A stretch of DNA of 64,000 bases from Buxus sempervirens (taxonomy: Eukaryota > Streptophyta > Magnoliopsida > Buxales > Buxaceae). A program made the translations under genes and the position numbers. How positions within the stretch are numbered: the stretch's first letter is position 1; every line of letters begins with the position of its first letter. Location of the stretch: NCBI GenBank assembly GCA_947561395.2, contig OX387186.1, positions 8,173,888 to 8,237,887 of the forward strand. The letters run 5' to 3'. The notes under the pieces were generated by a model. It was not told the origin of the DNA. It made no database searches and saw nothing but the letters and a program-made list of their open reading frames with translations. This document shows, piece by piece, positions 29,884 to 40,438 of the stretch.

Positions 29884-31124
29884 CTCACTCACTCTCTCTC
29901 TCCGGTCTTTCGAGGCAAAATCGAACTTTTCTATTTTTTCGGAGCAGCGATTTCTTTCAGGTATTCTTCTTCTTCTTCTTCTTTCCTCTTTGTATATTGG
30001 TTTTTCCTCTGTACATTTGTTTTTGGCCTTCTTGACGATTTTTTTTTGGAGGAGCTTTAGGAATTTGCATCTTTTTTTACGTTCTGGTGTGTAATGCGGG
30101 TTTGTTTTTCTTATTTTTGATTCGTATTTTAGCTAAAAATGAGGAACGGAGCTGAATAACGAAGTACTTTCTTATTTCCTTTTTTTTTCCCTTAGAAATG
30201 TTTTCTTTTTTCGTTGATTTTGGTTTTTCAGTGAAGATCCTCAAATGAAGCTCTGCTAAATGTTATCTTCTGAATAAAATTAAAAGAATTTCATGCAGTG
30301 CTAGCTTTCTTGTTCCTTCCATCTCCAGTGGTTGATCTTCCGATCTCATTAGAATTGAGGAATTAGCTGTCCCAAGTGGGTTTTGTTTTGTTCTTGTTCT
30401 TATGCTTTTTAATCAGCTCCTTGTCTCGCTTTTTTAAGGAAGACTTTTCTTACTCCGGGAGATGTGACTCCCGTGACAACACATTGGTAGAAATTTAGGG
30501 GTTAATGTCATTGACTAAATTCAACTGAAATTTATTTGGTTGTTACTTGGAATGAGAATATGCAATTTATAGAATGTATGTTTTGGCCACTCCTAACAGA
30601 CAATCTGGAGTTCTGATATGTTGAGATTTGAATGTTTGTTTATTTATCTATTTTTCCTTATACCCTGATCATAATTGGGACCTGGGAATCAGAGTGTTTT
30701 ACAATTTGTTTCTTGCCATTACATCTGATCTCTTTATGTTAGAGTACAGGCTGTAAAAGAAGACCAAGTCAGCAACAAATTGTGAGAGTCCACAGCTCAT
30801 GCTTCTGAAACTTTAAATTTCAGAAATAAGAAAAAGAGAAAGGATTTGGAGAAATGGTTTGGCTCACTTTGATGCCATTCCATCTTGTATTGATTTCTTT
30901 TTATAGATGTAGAGAACACATACATTGGTTACAAAACAGAGATTTAAAAACCCAACAGAAATTTGAAATTTAAAGTTTCAGAAGCATGAGCTGTGGACTC
31001 TCACAATTTGTTGCTGACTTGGTCTTCTTTTACAGCCTGTACTTAACACTTTATACTTTCTGAACTCTGCTCACCTGGAGTGCATTATGAATTCAAGGGG
31101 AAGTTTATAGAAGCTCTCAGGAAT
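29884..31124 (+). promoter_or_regulatory. Probable leader exon and leader intron of the DUF688 gene
   Basis: A CT-rich leader (about 29884-29960) ends TTTCTTTCAG|GTATTC, a plausible donor at 29961. A T-rich acceptor TTCTTTTACAG ends at 31035, followed by about 90 bases of leader before the start codon. This would be a 1.07-kb leader intron. It ends inside one arm of the perfect inverted repeat at 30743-31043. The splice sites are inferred. Confidence 0.42.
30743..31043. repeat. Perfect 80-bp inverted repeat, 141-bp loop
   Basis: 30743-30822 and 30964-31043 are exact reverse complements over 80 of 80 bases (outer ends AGTACAGGCTG / CAGCCTGTACT). The right arm carries the likely intron acceptor TTCTTTTACAG, so the left arm is probably the derived copy. 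The loop on the minus strand contains CTACATCTATAAA and TGGCATCAAAG, which faintly resemble the end of a copia-type LTR and a primer site. Confidence 0.95.
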
Positions 31125-31127
31125 ATG

Positions 31128-33418
31128 ATGGAGGAAAAGCAATTGGATTTCAATGCACCACTTATGTCTGTGAGGCGTTTCTCATCAACCTCAGCTTCTT
31201 CATCAGGAGAGGACAAAAGGAAGGTAGAGAATTCCATGTCAAGCAGACCTCCTATTCCCTTCTACAAATCAGAGTTGAAATCAGGCCCAGTGAGGAACCC
31301 AGGTGTGGTTCCTTTTATCTGGGAACAGATTCCCGGAAAACCCAAGGATGAAGGTCGATTGCAATCACAACTACCTGAACAGTCTCATATTCGTCCAAAG
31401 CTTCCGCCTGGGAGGATTTTTGATGTTAAACAGCAGCATGCAGACAAAGAATCTGAAAACTCAAATGTAGTAATGTCTCAAAACCATAATATCCTTTCCA
31501 GCTCCTATGAAAAAAATGCTGTGCCTTCTAGCCATCAAAAGGTTTCATGTTTAAATGATAATGTGATTAAAATGGACAGCTTGAAAGAGGGTGTGAAAGA
31601 AGAATTGAGTTCTGATTCAGATGATGACAATAATGTGTATTCTGATGCACTTGACACACTTTCCCAAACCGAATCATTCTTTTTGAACTGCAGCATTAGT
31701 GGTTTAAGTGGATTGGATGGTCCAGACATGAAACCATCTGGAACTTTCTTAACAGACCCCCAAACTCGGGATTTCATGATGGGTCGTTTCTTGCCAGCAG
31801 CCAGGGCAATGACTTCAGAGACACCTCAGTATGCTTCAAGGAAGCGACCTGTGGCACGTGAACAACCAAGGCCGGTAAAAAAGATGGTAAGTGCCGATAA
31901 ACGGCCTCCATTATATCAATACAAGCCTGCTAATGTTGAACGGTATCTTCAAGAGAAGATGGAAGTGCAAAGTGAGGATGAAGATGATGATCATGATGTT
32001 CCTGGGAATTTAGCAGCAAAAGCTTGTGGGTTATTGCCTCGGCTTTGCTTGAGGAATTCATTTTGCCTTTTAAATCCAGTTCCTGGTATGAAAGTTAGGA
32101 CCACTGTACCTGCATCTTCAGTTCGTAAGGTTAGAGCACAGGCTAAAATTACTCATGCTGGTTCTCACTGTGAAGATGATGATAAGGTGATTGTAAGATA
32201 TTATTATTGACTTTTCCTAATCTTGTTTCTATTATTCCAGGAGGATAATTTTTGTTTACTCATTTCACCCTTACAGGACTCTCAGGATTCAGTTAATAAG
32301 CACAAGTTAGCCAGAGGACTCCAAGCACTTGACCTGCATGAGGATGAGAGTAAGATGACAGATGATGTGAACCAGGTTGCTTGCTGGAGTGATTCTCAAG
32401 CACCAGACAGCTCATCTCTTCAAAAAACTTTTGGTGGTGGCAGCATCTCACCCTTTCGGAATGAAGCTCCACAATCACCATTTCATGAAGGAACAGGTTT
32501 TCTTGGAATTCCTAAAGAAGTTATAAGTTTCAAGGATAATTCTCCCGATTTGCATAACAAAGGTCCTAGCAACTGTCAGGAAATATTGTCTCATCTGATG
32601 AGTAAAGAAGACTCAGAATCAGGTAGCCTTGTAGTTGAAAAAACCCTGTATGTAGATTCTGTAAATTTAGTGGAATCTCAGAGTTCCAATTCAGTATTGT
32701 TAGATACCAGGGGATCAATGGAATTGGCAGATAAGGGTTTTGAAATTCTAGGGAAAGGTAGAGAGCTCAAAGAAACATCTTCTTCAGAATCTGCCATACA
32801 AGATATCTGTCGCATTAATATTTCAGACGAAAGAGGCAAATTGGATCCTAAAATTTTGGAGCCTGTTCATGCCGACATACCCTTTCCCTCTGATAGATCG
32901 AATATTGGACGACATGTGGACAAAATAAAGGGCTTCAGACAGGTTCAAAATCCTATTCTGGATACCAGGCCTGCGCTATGTTCAGAAGTTCTTGCAGATG
33001 ATAACCTTTTTGACCAGCAACAGCCTCCAGAACCAAAGAGTCAAGGAATTTCTTATGTTAGCTCATTCCAGTCTCCTCTTCCTCCACCTTTACCGAAATC
33101 TCCTTCTGAGTCTTGGCTTTTGCGCACCTTGCCTTCCATTTCTTCAAGGAAACCATCTTCATATTCATACCTTGGTTCAAAGTTCCATCCGAAAAAACAG
33201 GCTCCAAAGACACTCCCTGGTGATCCAAAGTGGGAAAATATTGTCAAAACACATAATGTGCACCACTATCATTTACGATTTTCTGAGGTAATAGAATCAC
33301 TCTTCATCTCAGATTCAAACCCATGATGAAGATTTCCTGGTGAGAAAACTAGTATTAACATTCTTTTTTATTTTGTCAGGAACTGATAACACCTGTCTCT
33401 CAGCAACCTGAAATATAG
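31128..33418 (+). CDS. DUF688-family protein (function unknown)
   Basis: A plant-specific protein of about 702 residues from three coding exons: 31128-32186, 32277-33287 and 33380-33418. The donors (AAG|GTGATT, GAG|GTAATA) and acceptors (TTACAG|GAC, GTCAG|GAA) are all phase 0. The start is set at MEEKQLDFNAPLMSVRRFSS, the family's usual opening; an ATG one codon upstream at 31125 is equally possible. Seen: PVRNPGVVPFIWEQIPGKPK at about 54-73, the signature block; a conserved KACGLLPRLCLRNSFC block before the first intron; proline- and serine-rich low-complexity stretches; and a C-terminal WENIVKTHNVHH then ELITPVSQQPEI. There are no membrane segments or catalytic motifs, and it appears largely disordered. 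Its biochemical role is not known. Confidence 0.86.
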
Positions 33419-34621
33419 CAGTTGATAGCTGTTTTCTGAAGTCATTAGGCTGTTCACTTGATTTGGCAGGTTTATCATTGGTTTAAAGGTAATGTCCTCG
33501 TGTCTCAACATATTTCCTGGTGATATTCGTCCTAATGATTTGTTCACATATTGTAGGCACTTGAAATTCAGCATGGTCACTTCTTGTTTCAAAATCAGCA
33601 AGTGTTCCAAGTATGTAAATCTTTGTTCATCCTCTAAAGCTAAATTTCTGTGGGCTGACAAATATCCATGTTGATCCAATTTCTGTTTCTTGTAAAGTGC
33701 ACCCCTATTGTCAAACTTAAAATTTGGTGCTCTTTGTTCTTCATAGTGATCGTATTTGTAAATAGAAGTTCTCATAATAAGGAGCATGGTTCTTCCTTGA
33801 TGATGTAAATGTTCTATACTGCATTTTCAATTCATAAAAAGGCTACTTAACTTCTTTTAGCCTATGAATCATTTTTGGCAGATCATTTATGTTTGCTTGA
33901 TTTTGGGATTCAAAGGTGTAACTGATAATGCATCAAGGGTTGAAAAAATACAAACGTTTCTCTTTTCACATTTTTATTGAGAATTCAATTCTTGTATGCT
34001 AGTATTTTTTAGACTAAACATTTCTTGGACTCAAAATTCAGCCATGATATGCAAATGAGGATATGAAAAATCATTACTTATACCAAACAAGGTAAATAAA
34101 ATTGCATGAATGCAGATGCATGGATTCTTTGTTAACATCATTTTAATTGGTTTATCTTAAGAAAAAAGTATCTTGATGTGCACATAACTACCTGAAGTGG
34201 AAAGCACCTAATGAAATTTTTCTGGAAGGTACTTCTGGAAAAGGAAATGCTTTTTCTTTTTTGTCCTAGATAAATCGATGATAGTCTAGAGAGTTAATCT
34301 GGTTGGTTTAGGCAGAAAAGAGTACCAGCTAGATACACTGAGTTCATTTAATGCATGATTGAGAGTAGAGTAAGTAGGGTAAGAGTGGTATGAGTCCCTA
34401 TCTTTTTTTTTTTTCTTTAATTTTGGATACTCACATTCACGAGGAGGTGTCTTTGTGGATGATATTTTTAGATGTAATTTTGGGACCAAATTGGAGAGGG
34501 ATTCAATACAAACTATAATTACAGGACATACCTTGAAATCAAAAGAATTAATGTACCTTTAGTGCATATGATATATGAATCAGTAATAAGAAATAAGAAT
34601 CAAGAGATTCTTGAAAGCAGT
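33419..34621. other. 3' flank of the DUF688 gene, no other gene recognised
   Basis: The first few hundred bases are the probable 3' UTR. The ORFs here, including a 139-codon one on the minus strand at 33368-33787, have no recognisable domain and overlap the last exon and UTR. Confidence 0.4.
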
Positions 34622-35283
34622 AAATTCTATTATGTTGGGTCAATTATTTATAAAGTGGTGATATTGATAAATATGTTGCATACATATCTAAAGTTTGATG
34701 GCTAAAGTTGAGAGGCGTGTTTAAAGTGTTATCAACATATTATACTCATCTAAAGTTTGATGGCTAAAGTTGAGAGGCGTGTTTAAAGTGTTATCAACAT
34801 ATTATACTCAAGCCAAAAGGAAAATTTAATAAGACAGCTGTCATGATTTCTATGATGTGTGGATCATAATTTTTTGTTAGAAAGAATCAATATATGCATA
34901 CGATGATAATTGTTGAACTAGGGATGTTGAGATTGATGCAGGGGAAGACTAGGAAAGATGAGATAAAATATTAACATATTCAAGAGTACTAGCCTACTAG
35001 GTATTATCCAAATAGGAGATAAGATAAAAAATATTATGTCATGATGATTTGGGCTTGCTCATTGAGAATCTATAAGGTTGTTGTAGGATGCTGCAAAGGG
35101 ATTCATATTTGAGTATCTAAGAAGGCGAGGGAAGAACAAAAAGAAAAGGAAAAACTTGGATGGAGTCAATTTGAAAGGACTTGTATGTACATAATTTGGC
35201 TGAACATATGGGTTTTGATAGATACTGATTGACAGAAAAGGATTCATGTTGCCAATCCAGAACAATTGGGACAAGGGATTTTA
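34622..35283 (+). pseudogene. RTE-like LINE reverse transcriptase, C-terminal relic
   Basis: Conceptual translation, with several frame changes, gives YYVGSIIYK, then FDG/KLRGVFKVL, KPKGKFNKTAVMISMMCGS, ELGMLRLMQGKTRKDEIKY and a final FMLPIQNNWDKGF. These align in order to the thumb and C-terminal region of plant RTE-type LINEs (YLGSII...; KGKFYRTA...; MRMLRWM.G.TRKDKI; HVADP...LGQGF). It is riddled with stops and carries a 62-bp internal tandem duplication. The element's 3' end is probably at the TTATTGTTATTTG tail. Confidence 0.72.
34686..34809. repeat. 62-bp exact tandem duplication inside the LINE relic
   Basis: ATCTAAAGTTTGATGGCTAA...ATACTC occurs at 34686-34747 and again at 34748-34809 with essentially no differences. 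Because 62 is not a multiple of 3, it shifts the ancestral frame. Near-identity suggests it is much younger than the relic. Confidence 0.9.
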
Positions 35284-36117
35284 TTGTTATTTGTTTGTTA
35301 GATCATTGTTTTGAGCTCATTATCTAATCTGATGTTGAAGGATACAGTTGAAAATCTTAATAAGTGGGGTATATTCCCCTTTCCCATTCTCTCCTCTGTT
35401 CTTCTATCTTTTTCTGGAAATTTGATGTGAGAGGAGTATGTAAAGCTTGCACTCTGAAAGTTGGATTGCCCACAAGGTATGGTCTTTTTCATATGTGTGG
35501 ACTCCATAAACTGGGACCAGAATCTTTCTACATATCAGTTAGAGTACAACCACAGCGAATGTGTCATGTAATAAGGCAGAGGAGAATGATAATCGTCTTG
35601 GACATAGAACTATTTGTTTGCAATTGAAAGCATTTGAGGAATCTTTAAATCTATGTTTTCTATGAAGATCTATTTTTAGTTGAAGCCAAGTTTCATAAAT
35701 TACTTTCAGCTTACAATAGGCTGATGAAGCTTTCTGTTCACATAGTCTGCACCATTCAACACCACATGGTCCTCTTAACATACAGCTCTATCAATATTGT
35801 TTGTGATAGTTATATGATCAGCAAGCCACAAAACGCTGTCCTTCAGTAACGCATCTATATTATCTAAACTTGATAGTGTGCATTCTTTTTTAGCATGGGA
35901 ATACAGAACATTGCCAAACATTCTTTGCAAATTCTGTTCAAGTTCATAACTGCTTTCCTTCCCTTGCAGCTATTTACTTGCAAGCTCATGATATCTAGGC
36001 TCTAGCACCCTGTGTTCATCTCCCTCTAGTTATCGAGTTCACCAACTGGGCAAGCAACAGTAACTTACCATTGCACCAGCTCTCTCACTTTTGGTAACAA
36101 GATTTCTGAAATTTCAA
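35284..36117. other. No gene recognised
   Basis: The ORFs at 35364-35627 (plus) and 35298-35507 (minus) lack domains. No repeat was identified. Confidence 0.35.
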
Positions 36118-36358
36118 GAGAAAATTAATTTTTAGTGATTTTTTTCCAAAATAATTAAGATTCAGTCAGCAAAGTTTTGAGTTTTAACATTTAGTGAACC
36201 TTTATCCAAATAATTAATTTTTCGTGAGTTTTCACAGTTACAAACAATTCATTCCGAGAATGCCCTAATACCATTAAAGCCAGGTTTACTAAATGTTAAA
36301 ACTCAAAACTTTGCATGATTAAATCTTAATTGTTTTGAAAAAGTGTCACTTTAATTGT
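36118..36358. mobile_element. Foldback element, AATTAATTTTTAGTG family, copy 3
   Basis: The left arm GAGAAAATTAATTTTTAGTG...AAGATTCAGTCAGCAAAG pairs with the right arm CTTTGCATGATTAAATCTTA and flanks. The inner GAGTTTTAACATTTAGT is inverted against ACTAAATGTTAAAACTC. It is shorter than the copies at 17099 and 25993, with a decayed right end. Confidence 0.72.
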
Positions 36359-36990
36359 TAAATCATCAAGATGCAGGTAAATTGACAATTTAACTAATTT
36401 CCAAAGAGTAAAAATGTATTTTTATTTAAATTGCTTATATGTAGCAATTCAGGCTTTTTGGGTATAGTAACGAAAGAACTCTTCTGAGTACTGATTTGAA
36501 CATATCAAGCCGTTTCAACCGGATATTCAAATGAAGTTTATAAGGGAATGGAGTCAAAGCCAGATCATTTCCTTCCCTCTTTCCTCTACAGACGACTTGG
36601 GACAAATCATCTAGATCTTTCCATACGTTTCTTTTGGGGCCAACCTGGAACAATCCTTACAGAAACCTGTCGCTTTGTTTCCCTCTCTTATTCACTTGTA
36701 TTCTTCCATTTTAGTATCTACGTAAGTGTTCGGTCTGTCCCTTAAAAAATAAAATAAGGACTTCATCTGTTGTTTGTATTGACAGGCAGGAGCATACGGG
36801 GGCACCCAGTTTTGACCAAGCCGGTCAACCGTCAAGACCAACATGTGCTATTCCATGTGCATTGGCACTCCATAACACGACTTGTTGAACACTCAACCCA
36901 GCCATTTTTGACATTTCGACTCTTTCATAGGGCAAAAAGGAAAAAATATGTGCTTTTCACATCAGCGGCGCCAGTCGCCAAACAAGAGGT
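36359..36990. other. No gene recognised
   Basis: Noncoding DNA; the short ORFs have no domain. Confidence 0.35.
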
Positions 36991-37126
36991 CATATCAGCT
37001 GGTCCCTCACGCTGGAATATCTGTTAGTCCAACGGTGGAAGGTGTGTACACATAGGCTTCATGCACCTATGTGGACACATATATCACCGTTGGATCAGCA
37101 GATCTTCCAGCCAAGGGCTCCAGCCG
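36991..37126. repeat. Foldback hairpin, about 136 bp
   Basis: GCTGGAATATCTGTTAGTCC (37011) pairs with GGATCAGCAGATCTTCCAGC (ending 37111), with CAACGGTG/CACCGTTG and CACATAGG/CCTATGTG inside. The outer TCAGCTGGTCCC pairs loosely with sequence ending CCAGCCGA. It is similar in size to the hairpin at 6903-7017 but unrelated in sequence. Confidence 0.75.
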
Positions 37127-37204
37127 ATTTCAAGTCACCAAACAGGGACTGGATTGCACATGTGACCAAAAGCTTTTGTAACCCAACGAGGGATTGCAAT
37201 GGTT

Positions 37205-37660
37205 AGGTTAAAACCGATAAACTAAACCCTAACCGAACCAATCGGTTTTGGATACTTCAACCGATATGCCTTCAGGAATCACACTTGGAAAGGGTGGACA
37301 ATTAACTAGAGCTGCAACTAGAGCAGCGGGTGCTGTAACGAAATTGATTGCAAAAGAAGGTAAATCAGCCACATTGAAATTACCTTATGGGGAGGTCCAT
37401 TTGATATTTAAAAACTGCTTAGCAGCAGTCGAACAAATGGGTTATGTTAGGGCGAACTAGAAAAGTTTGGATAGAACCGGCTCTAAGTGTTGGCTAGGTA
37501 AGCGTGGCTTCAGTTATGAGTCTTATGACCAACGAGACATGGTTCAGTTTATCGGTGAACATTGAATCGAACCGAACCAAACCAAACCTCTTATAATTGG
37601 TTTTGGGTTTGTATTAATCAGTTTCGGTTTTGTTTCGATTTTATACTAAAAAAACCAATT
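37205..37660. repeat. Split GGTT(C/T)GGTTT-type repeat flanking rpl2-like DNA
   Basis: The left flank has AAAACCGATAAACTAAACCC and GAACCAATCGGTTTTGG; the right flank has CAGTTTATCGGTGAAC and GAACCGAACCAAACCAAACC followed by GGTTTCGGTTTTG-like sequence. Both belong to the A/G-rich 'GGTTCGGTTTGG' repeat class common in plant genomes. The rpl2-like stretch lies between them. Confidence 0.5.
37265..37525 (+). pseudogene. rpl2: Plastid-type rpl2 fragment in nuclear DNA
   Basis: The translation gives [50 protein letters not shown] and, after a stop at 37458-37460, KSLDRTGSKCWLGKR. This is the central part of ribosomal protein uL2 of plastids (consensus blocks [29 protein letters not shown]). The gene normally encodes a ribosomal large-subunit protein in the plastid. 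Here it is short at both ends, has a small in-frame duplication (RAATRAAG), several substitutions and a stop, so it is a decayed plastid (less likely mitochondrial) DNA insertion. Confidence 0.88.
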
Positions 37661-37930
37661 TGAATTATTCTCCACATACGGAATAATGATGCCACCCCAA
37701 GAGTCAAACAAGATCGAAAAATGCCCAAAGCTTAAGGATTAAGGCAAGGACTCCACAGGCATGGCGTCATGCATCATCCTTCTCTCCTTTCCTTTCTGCA
37801 TGTATCTATCACACTTATGACGTTGACCCTCTCCCACCTCTTTATCTTATTTATGGTGGGTATCTTTTTCTGGGTTTTTGTCATTCGATCAGAAGGTCAT
37901 CTGAATTAGGTTTCAGACCATTTGGTGATC
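37661..37930 (+). promoter_or_regulatory. Upstream region of the small coiled-coil gene
   Basis: Noncoding sequence before the ATG at 37931. No clear TATA box was identified. Confidence 0.3.
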
Positions 37931-38498
37931 ATGTCAAAGAATCCCGGAAACCCCATGAAGACCCAAGAAGCAAAGCCCTCCCAGCTCAACGCAGCAAATT
38001 CTGGAGCCATAGATTTGTCGATGATATCGGATTTCGTTTCCCGTTCCGGTGCGTTTTAATTTGCTCTCTCCCCATTCTCTGTCATGTCTTCTACTTTCAA
38101 TACAGGTTTTCATATCAAATTTCTGTCTTCCAGTTTTGTATTTATCTCTTATTTGACATCAGTTCCAAGATTCTCTAAACCTCAAAAGCCACAAATAACT
38201 TTGTATTGAAAACAGAAGAGTGGTGAGATGACTAATTGATCAGATTAAGTTGCAGGTGATGACATGAAAGTTTTATGAACATCATGGAAAGAACTTTCTC
38301 ATTTCTTTCTTTAAAAGTTGAGAATAGAATTAATGGCATGAATGACTGACACAGTGGGGTTGAAATGGAGCAGATGAGGCTGCAAAGAGGAGGCTGGATT
38401 CTATAAATCAGAAATTGAGGGACATGGAGAAGCAGATGGAAGTACTTGAAGCCCAGATAAGTATGGCTAACTTTTCCTATCAGTCTCACATGTCTTAG
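37931..38498 (+). CDS. Small two-exon coiled-coil protein, unidentified
   Basis: Exon 1 (37931-38048) reads MSKNPGNPMKTQEAK ... GAIDLSMISDFVSRSG and ends at a GT donor (TCCG|GTGCG). Exon 2 starts after TGGAGCAG at 38374 and continues in frame: DEAAKRRLDSINQKLRDMEK, QMEVLEAQI, then SMANFSYQSHMS and a stop at 38496-38498, giving about 80 residues. The second exon is a strong heptad-like helix (leucine, isoleucine and methionine spacing). It may have another donor within CAGATAA|GTATGG, giving a different C-terminus. The helix resembles short trimerisation-type coils such as BRICK1/HSPC300, but I do not recognise the family and would not assign it. Splicing is inferred from frame continuity. Confidence 0.6.
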
Positions 38499-39331
38499 AC
38501 AAATTGACATGCAAGGACTACTGGAATCCCACCACCAGATATTTCTGTGTTGCCGGCCTCCCAAGTTCCTGTAAGTTTCTCAGATTTGTAATGGGGCCTA
38601 AACGTGAAGGAGGGAGAATTCACTCTTTTTTTTTCTTTTCCTTTTTGGCCACGTTTACATGGCCAATTTTAGGTACTATTAGATGATGCTACGACGCATG
38701 TAAATATCATAGCTTTGCCACGTGGCTTACTTACATCCGTTCCCAATATATTTCAATTAGAATGTCTTAAAGAAAGAGAAAAGCAAAATTGGAAAAGAGC
38801 CGAAACAGGGAAAAACCAAAATAGAGGAAAAGAAAATGGAGAAAACGGTTCAGGTCATGAAGCTCGTTAACAGTGACTAGATTGGGCTCTCTCTCTCTCT
38901 CTCTCTGGGTGTGACATGGGCTCAGAGTCCAGGAGCCGCAGCCCTTGGTTAGGTGTCCATGTTAGGAGTACCTGTAGTTCCAATCCTGAAAGGAGGTCTT
39001 TGATCTTTAATATTTTTAACCTTTTTTATTATTTTGGGGTACAAAGCAAAAGATCGATTCTGGTGATTTACAGTCCATTCATAAAACGGGTTTCAGAAAA
39101 CCCCAAAAAACGAATGGGCATCGTCTATGGCGTATAGTGTAGACAGCCCTTCACATGAATGGTGTGGGCCCCCCAAGTGAATGGTTGCCCCCCCCCCCAA
39201 CTGAATGTGAAGGGGTGTATAGAGCGTATGGTGTAGGGGATGCGAATCGTTCACACCTCCCATAGATTATCTCAAAATAAAGAATGAAATTTCTTTTTTC
39301 CAAAAGCATGAATATTCATTGGGAATATTAT
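38499..39331. other. No gene recognised; CT microsatellite and C-tract
   Basis: Holds (CT)n at about 38887-38906 and a CCCCCCCCCCC tract near 39190. GTATGG/GTATAGTGTAG-like phrases repeat on either side of it (39127-39145 and 39215-39235). Confidence 0.4.
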
Positions 39332-39729
39332 GAAAAAGGGTCAATTTTTGGCATGTATTTATAAAAATAGTCCATCAAAAATCTCATTTTGCAGAAAAGA
39401 GTCACTTTTTAAACGTGATTGACCTGCAGGGTCACTTTTCAACAAAAAAAAATTAAAAAATAGTGTCACTTTATTATAATTTAAAAAAATGCTTGTACCA
39501 GGTATGATACGCTTGTATCTCACATAGGATGTGCTTGTATCCCACGTAAGGAAGCTTGTATCTCATGTACAATATGCTTGTGTACTAAGTAATTAAAGTG
39601 ATCTTATAATTTAATTATATTTGAAAAGTGATCTTATAATTTAATTATTTTTAAAAAATGGCCCTATTTTCTGAAAAAAGTTTTTTGATAGACTATTTTT
39701 ATAAATACCAGCCAAAAGTGACCCTTTCC
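39332..39729. mobile_element. Foldback element with long TIRs and central 27-bp repeats
   Basis: The left arm GAAAAAGGGTCAATTTTTGG and TATTTATAAAAATAGTCCAT pair with the right arm ATAGACTATTTTTATAAATA and GTGACCCTTTCC; pairing extends about 85 bp. The centre has about four degenerate repeats of TGCTTGTATCTCAC(A/G)TA. There is no coding capacity. A target duplication is unclear. Confidence 0.78.
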
Positions 39730-40438
39730 ATATTCATTTTAGATGAAGTTTTCTAATAGATCTGCTACTTTGTTTGCTTGACAGATGATGATGTGTTAGA
39801 ATGATTTCATTAACCCAATTATTTCTTATAAAATAGAAAAAAGGAAAATAGAAAAAGAGAATTCCATCAAAAGGAGGGATGGTATAAATGTATAATAGAT
39901 AACAGCAAATAGCACAAATAGGTCCTCTCATATCATAAAGATTTCATATTTTTACCACTCTAAGAACTACATCAGAAAAGAGAACAGCCTTTTGGTGTAT
40001 GAGATGAATGTATTTAAAATATTAGATAATTTGCATGCAATTAATTAAGAGGGGTAGTGTAGATAAACAAATAGCACAAATAGTTCCTTTCATACGACCT
40101 ATTGTTTGACGACTACAAAAAATATATTAATTAGTAGACTCAGCAGATTGTCTCTTTGGTGCTCGAAATTGCAGGCATGATGGTCCCGTCTTCTGATATA
40201 TTACAATTTACAAAATGACAAAAAATTATTTTCTTTCAAATTTGTGAAATAACTAAAAGAACTTTAACAAACTAAAGCCTCATTTATCCTGCATTAACAT
40301 TTCTAGTAGTAAAAGAGAGCATAAAGAAACATGAAAAATAAAAATTCGTATCAAAGGGTATATAGGATAAATTCATCACTACTTCGATTATTTTATGTGA
40401 GAAATGGGAATCTTCCTCCAAATTGAAGGCATAATATA
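39730..40438. other. No gene recognised
   Basis: AAATAGCACAAATAG(G/T)TCCT(C/T)TCATA occurs at about 39906 and 40071, a dispersed direct repeat about 165 bp apart. Otherwise nothing is seen. Confidence 0.4.

Noticed and set aside
31080-31127. Longer N-terminus for the DUF688 protein starting at 31080
   Set aside because: It would begin at GTG, which is not expected in a plant nuclear gene, and the family normally opens at MEEKQLDFN or close to it.
32187-32240. Alternative acceptor at 32240 for the first coding intron of the DUF688 gene
   Set aside because: It would give a 54-bp intron, too short for typical plant splicing. The acceptor at 32276 gives 90 bp and keeps the frame.
37931-38498. 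Assignment of the small coiled-coil protein to BRICK1
   Set aside because: The helix spacing is similar, but the N-terminal region does not match what I know of BRICK1, so the name is not supported.
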